The notes: generated by a model not told the origin, from the sequence alone. 64,000 bases of DNA from Bacteroides caccae (GCF_002222615.2 NZ_CP022412.2:3410001-3474000); one strand, 5' to 3'. Counted from the first letter of the stretch, positions 46,482 through 55,451 are shown. Numbers and translations are program-made.

Positions 46482-47653
46482 TTCATTTCGCTATTAAACA
46501 ACCTTATCCATAGTTTTACCACGTTTTCAGGCATAAGACGTTCCATTGAGTTCATCACATTCATCACATAATCCACTTTAAAATTATCCGCCAAACGTAA
46601 TACCTTATCAGCATACTTATCTATATCAAACGGCTTCACAAGAAAGCCATTCTTGCCATCCTCAATTATTTCATGTATGCTTTCAAAAGAATCAAAAGCA
46701 ATGGGTACGCAACCGAATTGCATCGCTTCTGTCAATACAAGTCCCCATCCTTCATGATTGCTAGTCAAACAAAAAATGGAAGACTCTTTGTAATATTTGA
46801 TAGGATTTGCAAACCCTGCAAACTCTACACGCTGCAATGATAGTTTTTTACTCAATTGTTTCATTTCATTGCTAAATGGTCCGTCACCAACAATCACAAG
46901 ATTCCAATCCGGTAATTGTTCTTGTAGCTTTTTCCAAACTAACAAAATACGATCCGGCCTTTTTTGGGAAAAAAGTAGCCTACCACACCATAATAGCTGT
47001 TTCTTTTTCTGATAGTTATTCATCTCATAGGGAAATGATAACATATTATTAATAGCTGTTAGTTTAGAGGATTCTTTTATACCAGACAATTTGATATATG
47101 ATTCCTTAAATTCATTACTTAATAATACAATCCTGTCACTATTAAGATACAGATTCTTGTACATCCGACATTGATCATACATGAAAATGTAACGGAGAGG
47201 GAAACGTGTACATACATCCCGCAAAAGATTAATAATATTCTCTTTTAAAGACAAATATTTGAAACTCACAAGATTTCTATTTCCTTTTATTCGCATATCT
47301 GGCGAGAAATGCAATACAGAAATCAGTTTCACACCGGACAAACTTTTTACTTCATAACAAGTACGGTTATAAAGTTCCGAATGGGAATTCTGATTCAACA
47401 ATATATCCACCTTTTCCTCTTTTAGAATATGTGCCAACGCCTGTACGTTCTCGATGCAATAATCCAAAGTTTTAGGTAGGAGCACTTGTTTGGCTGGTAG
47501 TGTATAAGGTTTGCTGTAAGGAGATTTCCGACAAGCGACAAACAGCACTTCTACCCCTTCCTTTATCAGTCCCTCGGCCAATGAAACAGAAACACGCTCA
47601 ATCCCTCCGATAGTGGGATTAAACTCTTGTACATTACAGATTGCTATCTTCAT
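46469..47653 (-). CDS. Family 4 glycosyltransferase
   Basis: 394 residues, GT-B fold. N-terminus FNPTIGGIERVSVSLAEGLI; C-terminal donor domain LLWCGRLLFSQKRPDRILLV, IVGDGPF and the retaining motif LTSNHEGWGLVLTEAMQFGC (E-x7-E). Adds a sugar to the lipid-linked repeat. Overlaps the pyruvyltransferase gene by four bases. Confidence 0.92.
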   Translation of the reverse strand: MKIAICNVQEFNPTIGGIERVSVSLAEGLIKEGVEVLFVACRKSPYSKPYTLPAKQVLLPKTLDYCIENVQALAHILKEEKVDILLNQNSHSELYNRTCYEVKSLSGVKLISVLHFSPDMRIKGNRNLVSFKYLSLKENIINLLRDVCTRFPLRYIFMYDQCRMYKNLYLNSDRIVLLSNEFKESYIKLSGIKESSKLTAINNMLSFPYEMNNYQKKKQLLWCGRLLFSQKRPDRILLVWKKLQEQLPDWNLVIVGDGPFSNEMKQLSKKLSLQRVEFAGFANPIKYYKESSIFCLTSNHEGWGLVLTEAMQFGCVPIAFDSFESIHEIIEDGKNGFLVKPFDIDKYADKVLRLADNFKVDYVMNVMNSMERLMPENVVKLWIRLFNSEMKCQL

Positions 47654-48714
47654 GCGAGTATGGATTTCAAATAATTCAATGAACTTTCCCGATAAGCAGA
47701 AAGCCGTTGATTGACAGTCTCATAATTTATAGAAGGAGCAGCAATTGCATCATCCACATCATTAACGATACGCCGTTTTATTCCAAGAATGTCCAGCAGA
47801 TTAGATATCCTGAAAACCTTGGAAGGTTCACTGATATATACATAGAACGGCTTGCCGAACAACATGGAGAAAACGGTAGCGTGAAAGCTGTCCGTTATGA
47901 CTACTTTTGCAGAGGCTATGGCATACAACCATTCTTCTATGGGAAGAAATTCCATGTTTTTCTTTCGTTCCGGTTGCAAATACCCGTAATGCTTACGGAT
48001 AGGAAGTCCTGTCTTAACAGATAACCCTTTGGCAAAAGCATTCATTTCTGCGGTATCGGATAATGAAAGAAACAATATCTCGTTTCTTTCTTCCACTTTG
48101 TGCGGCAATAAGTCTCTGTAACTTTCAAGCAACAATGTCGGGTCAATCACTTCCACCGCATCAATCCCGTTACGTTGCAGAAACTCTACCCCGAATTTCT
48201 CACGAACTGCAATTCTCTTGAATAAAGAGAGGGCTTTCATATCCAATTCGGATTTTCTTCTCTCCTCGTCCTTGATGTTGCCGAAACTGGCCGCGTATGC
48301 ATACCTGTTTTTTACATCGTTCTTCAGAAAAGAAAAACAGAAAGCTGTCCGTAAGTTCTGGGTTATCCCCGGATTCCAAACCTGGTCGCTGCCTATCAGA
48401 TAATAGTCGTCCTTATTCCACGGGTAGGACTCCAGCTCAGCTGTAGTATGAAAATTACCTATCTGATTGGGACAATGCTTCCTGCTGAATCGCTCCGCCA
48501 GCGCAAAACAATGTGAGTATCCCTTCATCCACTTATGCAGACCAAGCAATACCCTGTATTTGAGGCTGTAAGGGAAACGACTGTAATCCATGTCCAAATT
48601 GATGATGTAGGGTACATGACCGAGATTCTCTATTGTCTTGTACAAGGCGTATGCCTGTAGTACAGCTCCATAGTTCGGTTCTTTGTGTATGGTGAGGATA
48701 TTTACATTGTGCAT
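47650..48714 (-). CDS. Polysaccharide pyruvyl transferase
   Basis: 354 residues. PS_pyruv_trans signatures: ILTIHKEPNYGAVLQAYALY at the start, YYLIGSDQVWNPGITQNLRT, YAYAASFGNI, and VVITDSFHATVFSMLFGKPF. Such enzymes move a pyruvate ketal from phosphoenolpyruvate onto a sugar, giving the polymer a negative charge. Translationally coupled to the GT4 gene and 12 bases after the TPP-enzyme gene. Confidence 0.92.
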   Translation of the reverse strand: MHNVNILTIHKEPNYGAVLQAYALYKTIENLGHVPYIINLDMDYSRFPYSLKYRVLLGLHKWMKGYSHCFALAERFSRKHCPNQIGNFHTTAELESYPWNKDDYYLIGSDQVWNPGITQNLRTAFCFSFLKNDVKNRYAYAASFGNIKDEERRKSELDMKALSLFKRIAVREKFGVEFLQRNGIDAVEVIDPTLLLESYRDLLPHKVEERNEILFLSLSDTAEMNAFAKGLSVKTGLPIRKHYGYLQPERKKNMEFLPIEEWLYAIASAKVVITDSFHATVFSMLFGKPFYVYISEPSKVFRISNLLDILGIKRRIVNDVDDAIAAPSINYETVNQRLSAYRESSLNYLKSILA

Positions 48715-48726
48715 AATTGATAATTT

Positions 48727-50487
48727 TTATTTAGTGCGACCGATGTGTTCAGTTATTTTTCGCTGGACACTTTCCGGCAGAATGGCTTTGGCGATTCTTT
48801 TTGCAATGCCTTTCGCCGATTCGTTCAATGTGTTCATATACAGAATCGAGGCGTTTTCGTCCACTTCGTTGGTAAAAGCTTCCCAAACCAAAGGTTTGTC
48901 CGTCAGTTTGCAGGATGTGAACCAATCTATGTTCTCAAGAAAACTTTTTTTATCGGTTGACGCACGATATTCAAATCCTAAAGCACCGACAAAATCACGG
49001 ACCAATCTCGGCGATTGTGCGCCGAAATGACCACGAGCCGCAAAATATTCATTGGCGGCATCACCGAACTTGAAAGCCGGATGAAGGTAATTTTTAAACT
49101 CTATTCCTTCTCCGTTATTTACAAGAAGAATTCTTATGTTATTTTTAATATAGTGGTTGCCAAGGGCGTTGAGATCATAAAAGAAAGCTAAATCGCCCAC
49201 CACTAAAAAAGATATTTTTTGGGGGGCATTAAATGAAGCTCCAACAAGTGCCGATATAGGTCCGTCAATACCAAATCCGCCGGTATTACATTGGAAATGA
49301 ACGCTGCCGGGAATATTAAAGTAATTCCATGAACGCAGAGAGTTCAAGATACCGACATGGAGAATTGATTCGTCCGGCAGCTTTCCCGATAGTTGGCTTG
49401 CCATCCAGATATTCGAAAAAGGTATGGCGTCGACATTGATTTTGGCGCGTGTAGTCTCTATTTCCGTCCGGCATTCTTCAAGGAAAGTGTTTTTTGCTTT
49501 TGCCGGGACATCCATAGAAGCATAATGACGGAAAAACCATTCTTCTTCGGTTTGAAATACATATTTCAACTTTCTAAAATGGTCGCGAAGTTCACCGTCA
49601 GGATTTACCCGCCACACTTCTTGTGGAAAAGCCTTCATATATGCTCCGGACACTTCTCCGATGTGTATGAGGAGACCTACATGATTAATCTCACAATCTC
49701 TTTGCGATTGAGAACTTAATAAGGGGAGCAACACTTTAAACCGCCCATTATAGCCACTCGTATTATCGCAAAAAACCACAGCACCGTATTTCTCGCAAAA
49801 GGCATCGACAGCTTCTGTCAGGCCTGAAGTGAACCGTGAATGGTTACCCACGAATATGGCTATACGCGCGAAATCGCCTAATGGAGGAAGAACGTCAGTG
49901 TAGCCAAACCGGAATATGGCATTGGCCGGAATAATTTCTTTCACAGTATAATCACCGGACACAAGCGTCACACAATTAATATGTGCCGGTCCGCCACCAT
50001 TACGGCGCAACGCAAGAATGGCTTTGTTGGCTTTTATCGTATTGCCCCATTCATCATCAGCATCTTTACAAAATTGAAGATGAACACTGCAAACGTATGT
50101 ATCTTGCGGATGGCTCAAACGATTGATCGTTTGAGGATTTAAGTGTCCGTATGTATCCACCTCACGGGCACCGGTTATGGCAAGTACAGGCAATTTGCGG
50201 TAATGCGCTTCAGTTATCGCCGGGAAATAGTCTCGTGAAGCTGTCGCACCCGTACAAGTGATAACAACCGGCTCACCGCTTTCTGCGGCTAAGCCGCATG
50301 CCATGTATGCGGCAGAACGTTCATCAACACAAGAGATAACATCGAACCATTTGTCATATTGGACACTGGCCACGAATGGCATGTTGGTTGTTCCCGGAGA
50401 AGCGATGATTTTCTTTATTCCATGTTGTTTCAAAAGAGAAACAAGGATTTGCACATTGCGTTCAGCGCTATAATATTTAGTTTCCAT
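48727..50487 (-). CDS. Thiamine-diphosphate enzyme (MenD-like)
   Basis: 586 residues. N-terminal pyrimidine-binding domain with IKKIIASPGTTNMPFVASVQ and the catalytic glutamate in SCVDERSAAYMACGLAAESG, VITCTGATASRDYFPAITEA. C-terminal pyrophosphate domain with VVGDLAFFYDLNALGNHYIK and LVNNGEGIEF, the GD-x(n)-NN motif. Sequence style is closest to MenD-type 2-oxoacid decarboxylase/carboligases, but the genes around are capsule genes and no menaquinone genes are near. It may make a branched or ketone-bearing sugar or a lipid-linked precursor. Substrate unknown. Confidence 0.8.
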   Translation of the reverse strand: METKYYSAERNVQILVSLLKQHGIKKIIASPGTTNMPFVASVQYDKWFDVISCVDERSAAYMACGLAAESGEPVVITCTGATASRDYFPAITEAHYRKLPVLAITGAREVDTYGHLNPQTINRLSHPQDTYVCSVHLQFCKDADDEWGNTIKANKAILALRRNGGGPAHINCVTLVSGDYTVKEIIPANAIFRFGYTDVLPPLGDFARIAIFVGNHSRFTSGLTEAVDAFCEKYGAVVFCDNTSGYNGRFKVLLPLLSSQSQRDCEINHVGLLIHIGEVSGAYMKAFPQEVWRVNPDGELRDHFRKLKYVFQTEEEWFFRHYASMDVPAKAKNTFLEECRTEIETTRAKINVDAIPFSNIWMASQLSGKLPDESILHVGILNSLRSWNYFNIPGSVHFQCNTGGFGIDGPISALVGASFNAPQKISFLVVGDLAFFYDLNALGNHYIKNNIRILLVNNGEGIEFKNYLHPAFKFGDAANEYFAARGHFGAQSPRLVRDFVGALGFEYRASTDKKSFLENIDWFTSCKLTDKPLVWEAFTNEVDENASILYMNTLNESAKGIAKRIAKAILPESVQRKITEHIGRTK

Positions 50488-50491
50488 AGAT

Positions 50492-51583
50492 TTATTTTCC
50501 GATAACCAAAAATATGCGATTAAACAACGGTTTTGGCATATATCTCACAAGCAATTGTTTTACTCTGTTTTTAATACCCCTTATATTTTGCAATGGTACA
50601 TACGAATTTGCAAGCCGGGCATGACAAGGAGCCGGGATTGACCTGAAGTTTTCCCTTTTAAGGAATTCGGTAAGACAATGCTCCAACCCCTTTTTCACTT
50701 CCGTAAATTTCAAATCCGGCAAAACGCCCATCAACTTGGCATTATTGAATCTTCTGTTGTAAAGCCGATCGTACTTTGCGTGCCATTGCCCTTGTCTGAA
50801 CCTGAGATTCAAACTTTCATCCGTCCATTTTACACGCATTTTTATGTTTCGCTCACGAAGAAGAACCATCTTATATATATCGAGAATCTCATTCCACTTC
50901 AACGATTGATTCGTTGTTATGGTAAAGTCCTCGCCGAACGCTTTGTCATTCCCGATCAGTTTACTTATGGCAAAAGCTACATCTTTCGCAAAAGTAAGTG
51001 TGGTGTATTGTTGTGCTATATCTTTACTGAACAAGACCTCTCCACCGTTAAGACAGCGCCATAACCACAACTCTTTCTCATAACATCCCAGTTGCAAACG
51101 ATTAGAGTTAAAAGTTATATAGGGCCTTACAATTGTCCAGTTTGTCAATCCGGTCTGTCGCAATATATTTTCACATAACGCCTTGTTTATCGGATATGGC
51201 TTTACTGCCAAAAGCTCTTTATCGGTAGTTACGTCGAGCAAACGTGGGGTCTTTTCTGTGATTATCTCATCCAAATCAGAGTATTCTGTAGCCGATGACA
51301 AAAAGAAATATTGGTCAGTAGACTTTAGCAGCAAACCAATCCTTTGCCGGAATACCGATTCGCTATATATCATAAAATCAATGACAGCGTCCCAATGATT
51401 CCGCATAAGGATGTTTTCCAGTTCACTTTGGTTCAGTACATCGGCTTTCAAATATTGTACATTTTCTTCTGATGAATGCTCTGAACGAGACGTAACACAA
51501 ATTTGGATGTCCTGATTTTGTCTCAAAATGGCAATAAGTGGAGTACCTATCGCACCTGTTCCTCCTAATATCAAGATTTTCAT
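50492..51583 (-). CDS. NAD-dependent epimerase/dehydratase (extended SDR)
   Basis: 363 residues. NAD loop ILILGGTGAIGTPLIAILRQ, VQYLKADVLNQSEL, FFLSSATEYSD and a PYPINKALCENIL segment (active-site Tyr and Lys region). Likely oxidises or reduces a sugar nucleotide or a related precursor. It lies between flippase and MenD-like genes and overlaps the flippase stop by four bases. The MenD-like enzyme and this one may act in one pathway, which is inference. Confidence 0.85.
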   Translation of the reverse strand: MKILILGGTGAIGTPLIAILRQNQDIQICVTSRSEHSSEENVQYLKADVLNQSELENILMRNHWDAVIDFMIYSESVFRQRIGLLLKSTDQYFFLSSATEYSDLDEIITEKTPRLLDVTTDKELLAVKPYPINKALCENILRQTGLTNWTIVRPYITFNSNRLQLGCYEKELWLWRCLNGGEVLFSKDIAQQYTTLTFAKDVAFAISKLIGNDKAFGEDFTITTNQSLKWNEILDIYKMVLLRERNIKMRVKWTDESLNLRFRQGQWHAKYDRLYNRRFNNAKLMGVLPDLKFTEVKKGLEHCLTEFLKRENFRSIPAPCHARLANSYVPLQNIRGIKNRVKQLLVRYMPKPLFNRIFLVIGK

Positions 51584-53094
51584 CGCACAAATTTTATCTT
51601 TCGCATAAATGAATTAAAATAGTTCCGCTCATAATTGTTAAGAGACAGTCTGTATGATACAGGCAGATAAAACACAGAGAAAGCGATAATACCCAAGCCC
51701 AATTTGCCCCAATCGGAAAAATCAGTATATGGCAATATCAACAGACCTGCTACAACAAACAATGAGGGCACCAAAGACATCTTTAATATTTCTATCCAAA
51801 ACTGCCGTACATTTATTCCGATTACCCGGGCATACATCTTGTTCAATATCGGTCCGTATGTGATTACGATGCATAAGAAAATGGGGAAAGAACACCCCAC
51901 GGCACCCCAATATTTCGCACAAGGGAATATGGCGACGAAGCTCAATAATGAAGCGAATATCACAATAATCGTTTTCCTTTTCATCTTATTGTATGCCATC
52001 AATATGGAATTCCCCAGATTCTGTATTGAGGGGATTGTGGTACATACAAAAATCATCAAAGTAATGTAGTAGACAGACATATACTCTTCACCTACCCAAA
52101 GGGTTATAAATGATTTTCCGAATATCACAAAACCCACTATAATGTACGATATTACCGCATATTGGATTCGTCCTGTTTTTATGAATAAATCCGATATTTC
52201 TTTGGCAGTGGTATTGGAAGTAACCATCCGTGTAACCTTTGGAAGGAATACTGAACTTATGGCCGAAGAAAACAGATAAAACATTCCCTTTAATTGAATG
52301 GCTAACGAAAAAATCGCTACCATTGTTGTCCCTTGAAAGATTCCTAATGCCCATTGTCCCGAGTTCCAATAAAACTGTTCGGTTATAGCCGCAAGAAAAA
52401 TCCAAAAAGAGTAAAATAGGATTTCTCTGAAAAAGTTCCAATTCATTTTTCCAAAGACAATCTTTATTTTGAGTTTATGCCGGCAATAAAAAGCATTGCC
52501 GAACAGAAATGCAATATTGAATATGGTTTGTACAACTACTAATCCAATAGCTTTATACCCCAATCTTAAAATCACAATCATTACAATGGTAGATAGAACG
52601 ATACGGGCTATTTGGGCTAATTTTTGGAAAATAAAATTTTCATACGCATTTATTATTGATCCGTAAACACTAAGCGGAAAGGTCAAGGCAAGATTTATCA
52701 ATAATATTAACAGTAGAATTTTTGCTTTCGACAGTTCTTCCGGCGACATGGATTTGTCGAATAGATTATCCACATTGAAGCAAAGGATTATTCCAATACA
52801 CAAAGCAAATAGACCTATGGCACAAAACAACTTCAAAAACATTCCAAACATTTCATATTGTTCAGTCGTTTTGTTTTCCGTCCGAAACTTTGCGGTGTAT
52901 CTTACGATAGCATTGCCAAATCCGAAATCCAAAATGGTCAGATAGGAAATTACTGATGCAACCAGTGAGAATAAACCATACTCATTTTGGCCCAACATAC
53001 GTAACATATATGGGGTGTATAGTAATCCTACTAAAGCATTTATTCCTATTATGACGTAGTTAAGAGCGGCTCCGGCCTTAATTTGGTTCTCCAT
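51580..53094 (-). CDS. wzx: Wzx-type polysaccharide flippase
   Basis: 504 residues, about twelve membrane helices, starting with NYVIIGINALVGLLYTPYML and RMLGQNEYGLFSLVASVISY, the Polysacc_synt signature. Moves the undecaprenyl-linked repeat unit to the periplasmic side. First intact gene of the operon after upxY. Confidence 0.9.
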   Translation of the reverse strand: MENQIKAGAALNYVIIGINALVGLLYTPYMLRMLGQNEYGLFSLVASVISYLTILDFGFGNAIVRYTAKFRTENKTTEQYEMFGMFLKLFCAIGLFALCIGIILCFNVDNLFDKSMSPEELSKAKILLLILLINLALTFPLSVYGSIINAYENFIFQKLAQIARIVLSTIVMIVILRLGYKAIGLVVVQTIFNIAFLFGNAFYCRHKLKIKIVFGKMNWNFFREILFYSFWIFLAAITEQFYWNSGQWALGIFQGTTMVAIFSLAIQLKGMFYLFSSAISSVFLPKVTRMVTSNTTAKEISDLFIKTGRIQYAVISYIIVGFVIFGKSFITLWVGEEYMSVYYITLMIFVCTTIPSIQNLGNSILMAYNKMKRKTIIVIFASLLSFVAIFPCAKYWGAVGCSFPIFLCIVITYGPILNKMYARVIGINVRQFWIEILKMSLVPSLFVVAGLLILPYTDFSDWGKLGLGIIAFSVFYLPVSYRLSLNNYERNYFNSFMRKIKFVR

Positions 53095-53117
53095 TTTTTA
53101 ATTCATATTTAAATGCT

Positions 53118-53264
53118 TCAGAACTTCTTGCCAAATACGTTGGAACGGAACGTGTTGAGCAGAATCTTGAAGTCGAACAGCCACGAACGGTGGCCCCAAT
53201 AATAAAGGTCGTACTCCAGCCGGCGCAACATCTTTTCCATGGTGTCAGTATAGCCGTTGTAAGC
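53118..53264 (-). pseudogene. C-terminal fragment of a second initiating sugar transferase
   Basis: Frame AYNGYTDTMEKMLRRLEYDL through SWLFDFKILLNTFRSNVFGK, then KF and a stop at 53118. It closely matches the last 50 residues of the intact transferase at 40481-41107 (AYNGYTDT versus LYNGYTDT, DFKILIKTF versus DFKILLNTF) but is not identical. The fragment begins exactly at a 56-bp palindromic element. It marks where an older end of the operon was cut away. Confidence 0.85.
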
Positions 53265-53320
53265 ACTCAATTTAGGGCACCCCCCTTTGAAAGGGCAGTT
53301 GGAAGTGCCCTAAACTGAGT
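53265..53320. repeat. 56-bp palindromic element at the breakpoint
   Basis: Arms ACTCAATTTAGGGCAC and its near complement (15 of 16 pairs) enclose an inner palindrome CCCTTTGAAAGGG. The left edge falls on the first base before the sugar transferase fragment. It looks like a miniature element or a collapsed IS with both ends. Confidence 0.65.
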
Positions 53321-53341
53321 TGAATTAAAAATTTGTTCTAG

Positions 53342-53399
53342 ATTTAACATTGCCCCGTAGCCAAAGCGATTTTGTCAGGAATCATACAGCATAGTTCCT
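53342..53399. repeat. 58-bp repeat, copy 2
   Basis: About 50 of 59 positions match copy 1 at 41978-42036, same orientation. It lies in the 130 bases between UpxY and the palindromic element. Confidence 0.75.
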
Positions 53400-53451
53400 G
53401 CACCCGTTAAAGTTATTTTAATAGAAACACTTCAAGAGCGTATGTTGAACA

Positions 53452-54045
53452 CTAAACTTTCGGAGTATCATTGATTAAGTGAATAGGCTCTACATAACCG
53501 ATCGGCATATCAACACAGGCACAACCGAGCATATTCAAACGGACAGCAATCTTACTCTTACTCCCGACAGTCACCAGTTCGCCGACAAGACCGCTCAAAG
53601 GACCTTTTATGACACGGACCTTCTCACCACGGGCCAAAGGAGAGTCATTCATACAGACGGCTTCATCAGAATAATCGAGCATGAAACGGAAACGGGCCAT
53701 TTGCTCGTCGGGAATTACGGCAGGAGTACTTTCACCACGCATCACCATATAACGGCTGACAGTGGAAAAGGAAAGAACTTCCATACGCTCCTTGGGAGTC
53801 ACATGAACGAAAACCATCATCGGAAGCAAGACGGTATCCACCAGCTTACGACGGTCGCTCCATTGATGAATCTGTTGCTGAACGGGAACAAAAGAATCAA
53901 TTCCCATTTTGGATAAACGTTCGGATACCTTCTTCTCGTGATGCATACGAACGAGAGCGACATACCAACGTTTTGAGTGTGCTACGCCTTCCCCTGTCCC
54001 ACAACTAGGCCCGGCATTGACTGACTTCTTTTCTTGAAAAATCAT
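53452..54045 (-). CDS. upxY: UpxY-type NusG-like antiterminator of the capsule operon
   Basis: 197 residues. NusG N-terminal domain (RWYVALVRMHHEKKVSERLS, DSFVPVQQQIHQWSDRRKL, VLLPMMVFVHVT) and a C-terminal KOW domain (VRVIKGPLSGLVGELVTVGS). UpxY proteins are first in each Bacteroides capsule operon; they stop premature termination in the leader of their own operon. The invertible promoter lies directly upstream. No UpxZ gene, the usual trans-inhibitor of other UpxYs, follows it here. Start codon is preceded by GGGGTAAAAAAAT, a plausible AT-rich leader. Confidence 0.93.
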   Translation of the reverse strand: MIFQEKKSVNAGPSCGTGEGVAHSKRWYVALVRMHHEKKVSERLSKMGIDSFVPVQQQIHQWSDRRKLVDTVLLPMMVFVHVTPKERMEVLSFSTVSRYMVMRGESTPAVIPDEQMARFRFMLDYSDEAVCMNDSPLARGEKVRVIKGPLSGLVGELVTVGSKSKIAVRLNMLGCACVDMPIGYVEPIHLINDTPKV

Positions 54046-54068
54046 ATTTTTTTACCCCAATTTTATCC

Positions 54069-54087
54069 GTTACTTTAAAGGTAACGG
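54069..54087 (+). repeat. Left inverted repeat of the invertible promoter
   Basis: GTTACTTTAAAGGTAACGG, itself nearly palindromic, with extended arms ATCCGTTAC and GTAACGGAT (54065-54089). Likely recombinase binding site with a seven-base crossover. Confidence 0.85.
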
Positions 54088-54292
54088 ATCATACACATAG
54101 GAGACATGACAGCAATGAAAAAGGGAATTATACTAACAAGGAGGACGTAAAACCGGGGAATGTCTGATATTCAATGCAGAAATCATTCGGATTCAGGCAA
54201 TAAAATCCATTGAGCATGAAATTCATATTTTCATGTTCAGCAGCTTTTTTATCGCATATTTCAAGAGAAAAAGGAAAAAAAGGAAAGTTTAC

Positions 54293-54324
54293 TTGTATGC
54301 TATTAATATTTTTACCTATATTTG
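54293..54324 (+). promoter_or_regulatory. Promoter inside the invertible segment
   Basis: -33 TTG 54293-54295, spacer 21, -7 TATATTTG 54317-54324. In this orientation transcription runs antisense into the recombinase gene. Confidence 0.75.
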
Positions 54325-54337
54325 CATCGAAATATTT

Positions 54338-54356
54338 CCGTTACCTTTAAAGTAAC
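54338..54356 (-). repeat. Right inverted repeat of the invertible promoter
   Basis: CCGTTACCTTTAAAGTAAC, the exact complement of the left copy. It lies 44 bases from the recombinase stop codon. Confidence 0.85.
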
Positions 54357-54400
54357 ATTCATCTAAGCATACTATTTATCAACAGTTTACACACATACAA

Positions 54401-55345
54401 CTAGATAGTCTTGAAGTTCATCACGTAAGAATAATTCAACCGATTTACTTTAGTTCTTTCTGACAGTTCGAAGCCTTTTAAATAGATTTGTGTTGTTTTG
54501 ATAGATTTGTGTCCCAATGATTCACTTATCATTTCGATAGGAACTCCACGATATTTTGCCGTAGTAGCCCATGAATGACGGAATGTATAAGAGGTTACAG
54601 AGGAGCGAATACATAACTTTCTGGCTAAACTCTTCAAATCATTATTGAAACAACGTAAAGCAGATTGGTATTCTTTATAACCCGCCTCATCACTCCTCTT
54701 ATTCTTTCCACTCAATATGTAAAACAGATAATCCGGATGTTCGGGAAGAACTGTTGTATGCTTATTGCGAAGTTGTGAAATGATAGTTGCTGCCGAATCC
54801 AATATTTCTACGTTCATAGGAATACCGGTTTTGGCACGGTTGTACTTCAACATATTCCCTTCCAAATTTGACTTTTCCAAATAGGCAAGATCGACAAAAG
54901 GCATTCCGCAAAATAAAAACAATAAGTTGGCAATAGCTTGTGTCCGACGCAGCTTATCAGATTGTGGGTCTTCGTTAAGTAACGTATGAAGTTCGTTTAT
55001 AGGAATAGCTTTCTTCTGACGAGTGTCTATCCCAGTGAACACATCACGAAACATACGATGAACGTATGGGGTCTGATGCATATCTACTCCCCTATTGTAT
55101 ATGCAGCGCAACATCCGCATATAGGTAGAAATGGTATTAAGCCTCAAATGGCAATCCATAAGATAGCTGCTATACCTCTTTAAATTTCCACGGGTGATCT
55201 GTCTGAATGATACACCCGCAGTGCCACAAAACATAGTGAAAGAGCGAAGCGCACTTTCATAAACATGCGCAGTGGCATAACGCCCTTCTTGCCGCAAACA
55301 CTTAATATAATGTTTTGCGCATACGGTAAATCCGTCTTTTCTCAT
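54401..55345 (-). CDS. Tyrosine site-specific recombinase (capsule promoter invertase)
   Basis: 314 residues. An N-terminal SAM-like core-binding domain (YIKCLRQEGRYATAHVYESA, RGNLKRYSSYLMDCH) and a catalytic domain with the arginine in LRRTQAIANLLFLFCGMPF, then SYTFRHSWATTAKYRGVPIE (RxxH-type box), SLGHKSIKTTQIYLKGFE (His and nucleophile Tyr). It is adjacent to the inverted repeats and on the same strand as the capsule operon, as in Bacteroides loci where a local invertase flips its own promoter. It is a likely but unproven inverter of 54069-54356. Confidence 0.93.
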   Translation of the reverse strand: MRKDGFTVCAKHYIKCLRQEGRYATAHVYESALRSFTMFCGTAGVSFRQITRGNLKRYSSYLMDCHLRLNTISTYMRMLRCIYNRGVDMHQTPYVHRMFRDVFTGIDTRQKKAIPINELHTLLNEDPQSDKLRRTQAIANLLFLFCGMPFVDLAYLEKSNLEGNMLKYNRAKTGIPMNVEILDSAATIISQLRNKHTTVLPEHPDYLFYILSGKNKRSDEAGYKEYQSALRCFNNDLKSLARKLCIRSSVTSYTFRHSWATTAKYRGVPIEMISESLGHKSIKTTQIYLKGFELSERTKVNRLNYSYVMNFKTI

Positions 55346-55451
55346 ATTATTACTATTAGTTTAAAAATGAATTCGATAATACGAGAATTTAAACAAATTT
55401 CCAAACAAGAAGGTGCTTTTCTATAGTTTTCTTATATTGTTTTTAGTAACC

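Larger units (their letters stand above)
54069..54356. promoter_or_regulatory. Invertible promoter segment of the capsule operon (present orientation OFF)
   Basis: Two 19-bp exact inverted repeats bound a 250-base segment: left 54069-54087, right 54338-54356. Each core is GTTAC, a seven-base spacer and GTAAC; the spacers are TTTAAAG (left) and CTTTAAA (right), complementary as required for inversion. Inside, a promoter with -33 TTG at 54293-54295, a 21-base spacer and -7 TATATTTG at 54317-54324 points right, away from upxY. No minus-strand promoter of this type is inside. Inversion would put the -7 box at 54101-54108 pointing at upxY, giving a leader of about 50 bases. Confidence 0.9.

Noticed and set aside
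53078..53266. Separate 62-codon minus-strand frame
   Set aside because: It is a shadow in the wrong frame of the sugar transferase fragment at 53118-53264.
54401..55345. Integrase of an integrated element spanning the capsule locus
   Set aside because: No attachment-site direct repeats were seen at the borders; the short inverted repeats next to the gene explain it better as a promoter invertase.
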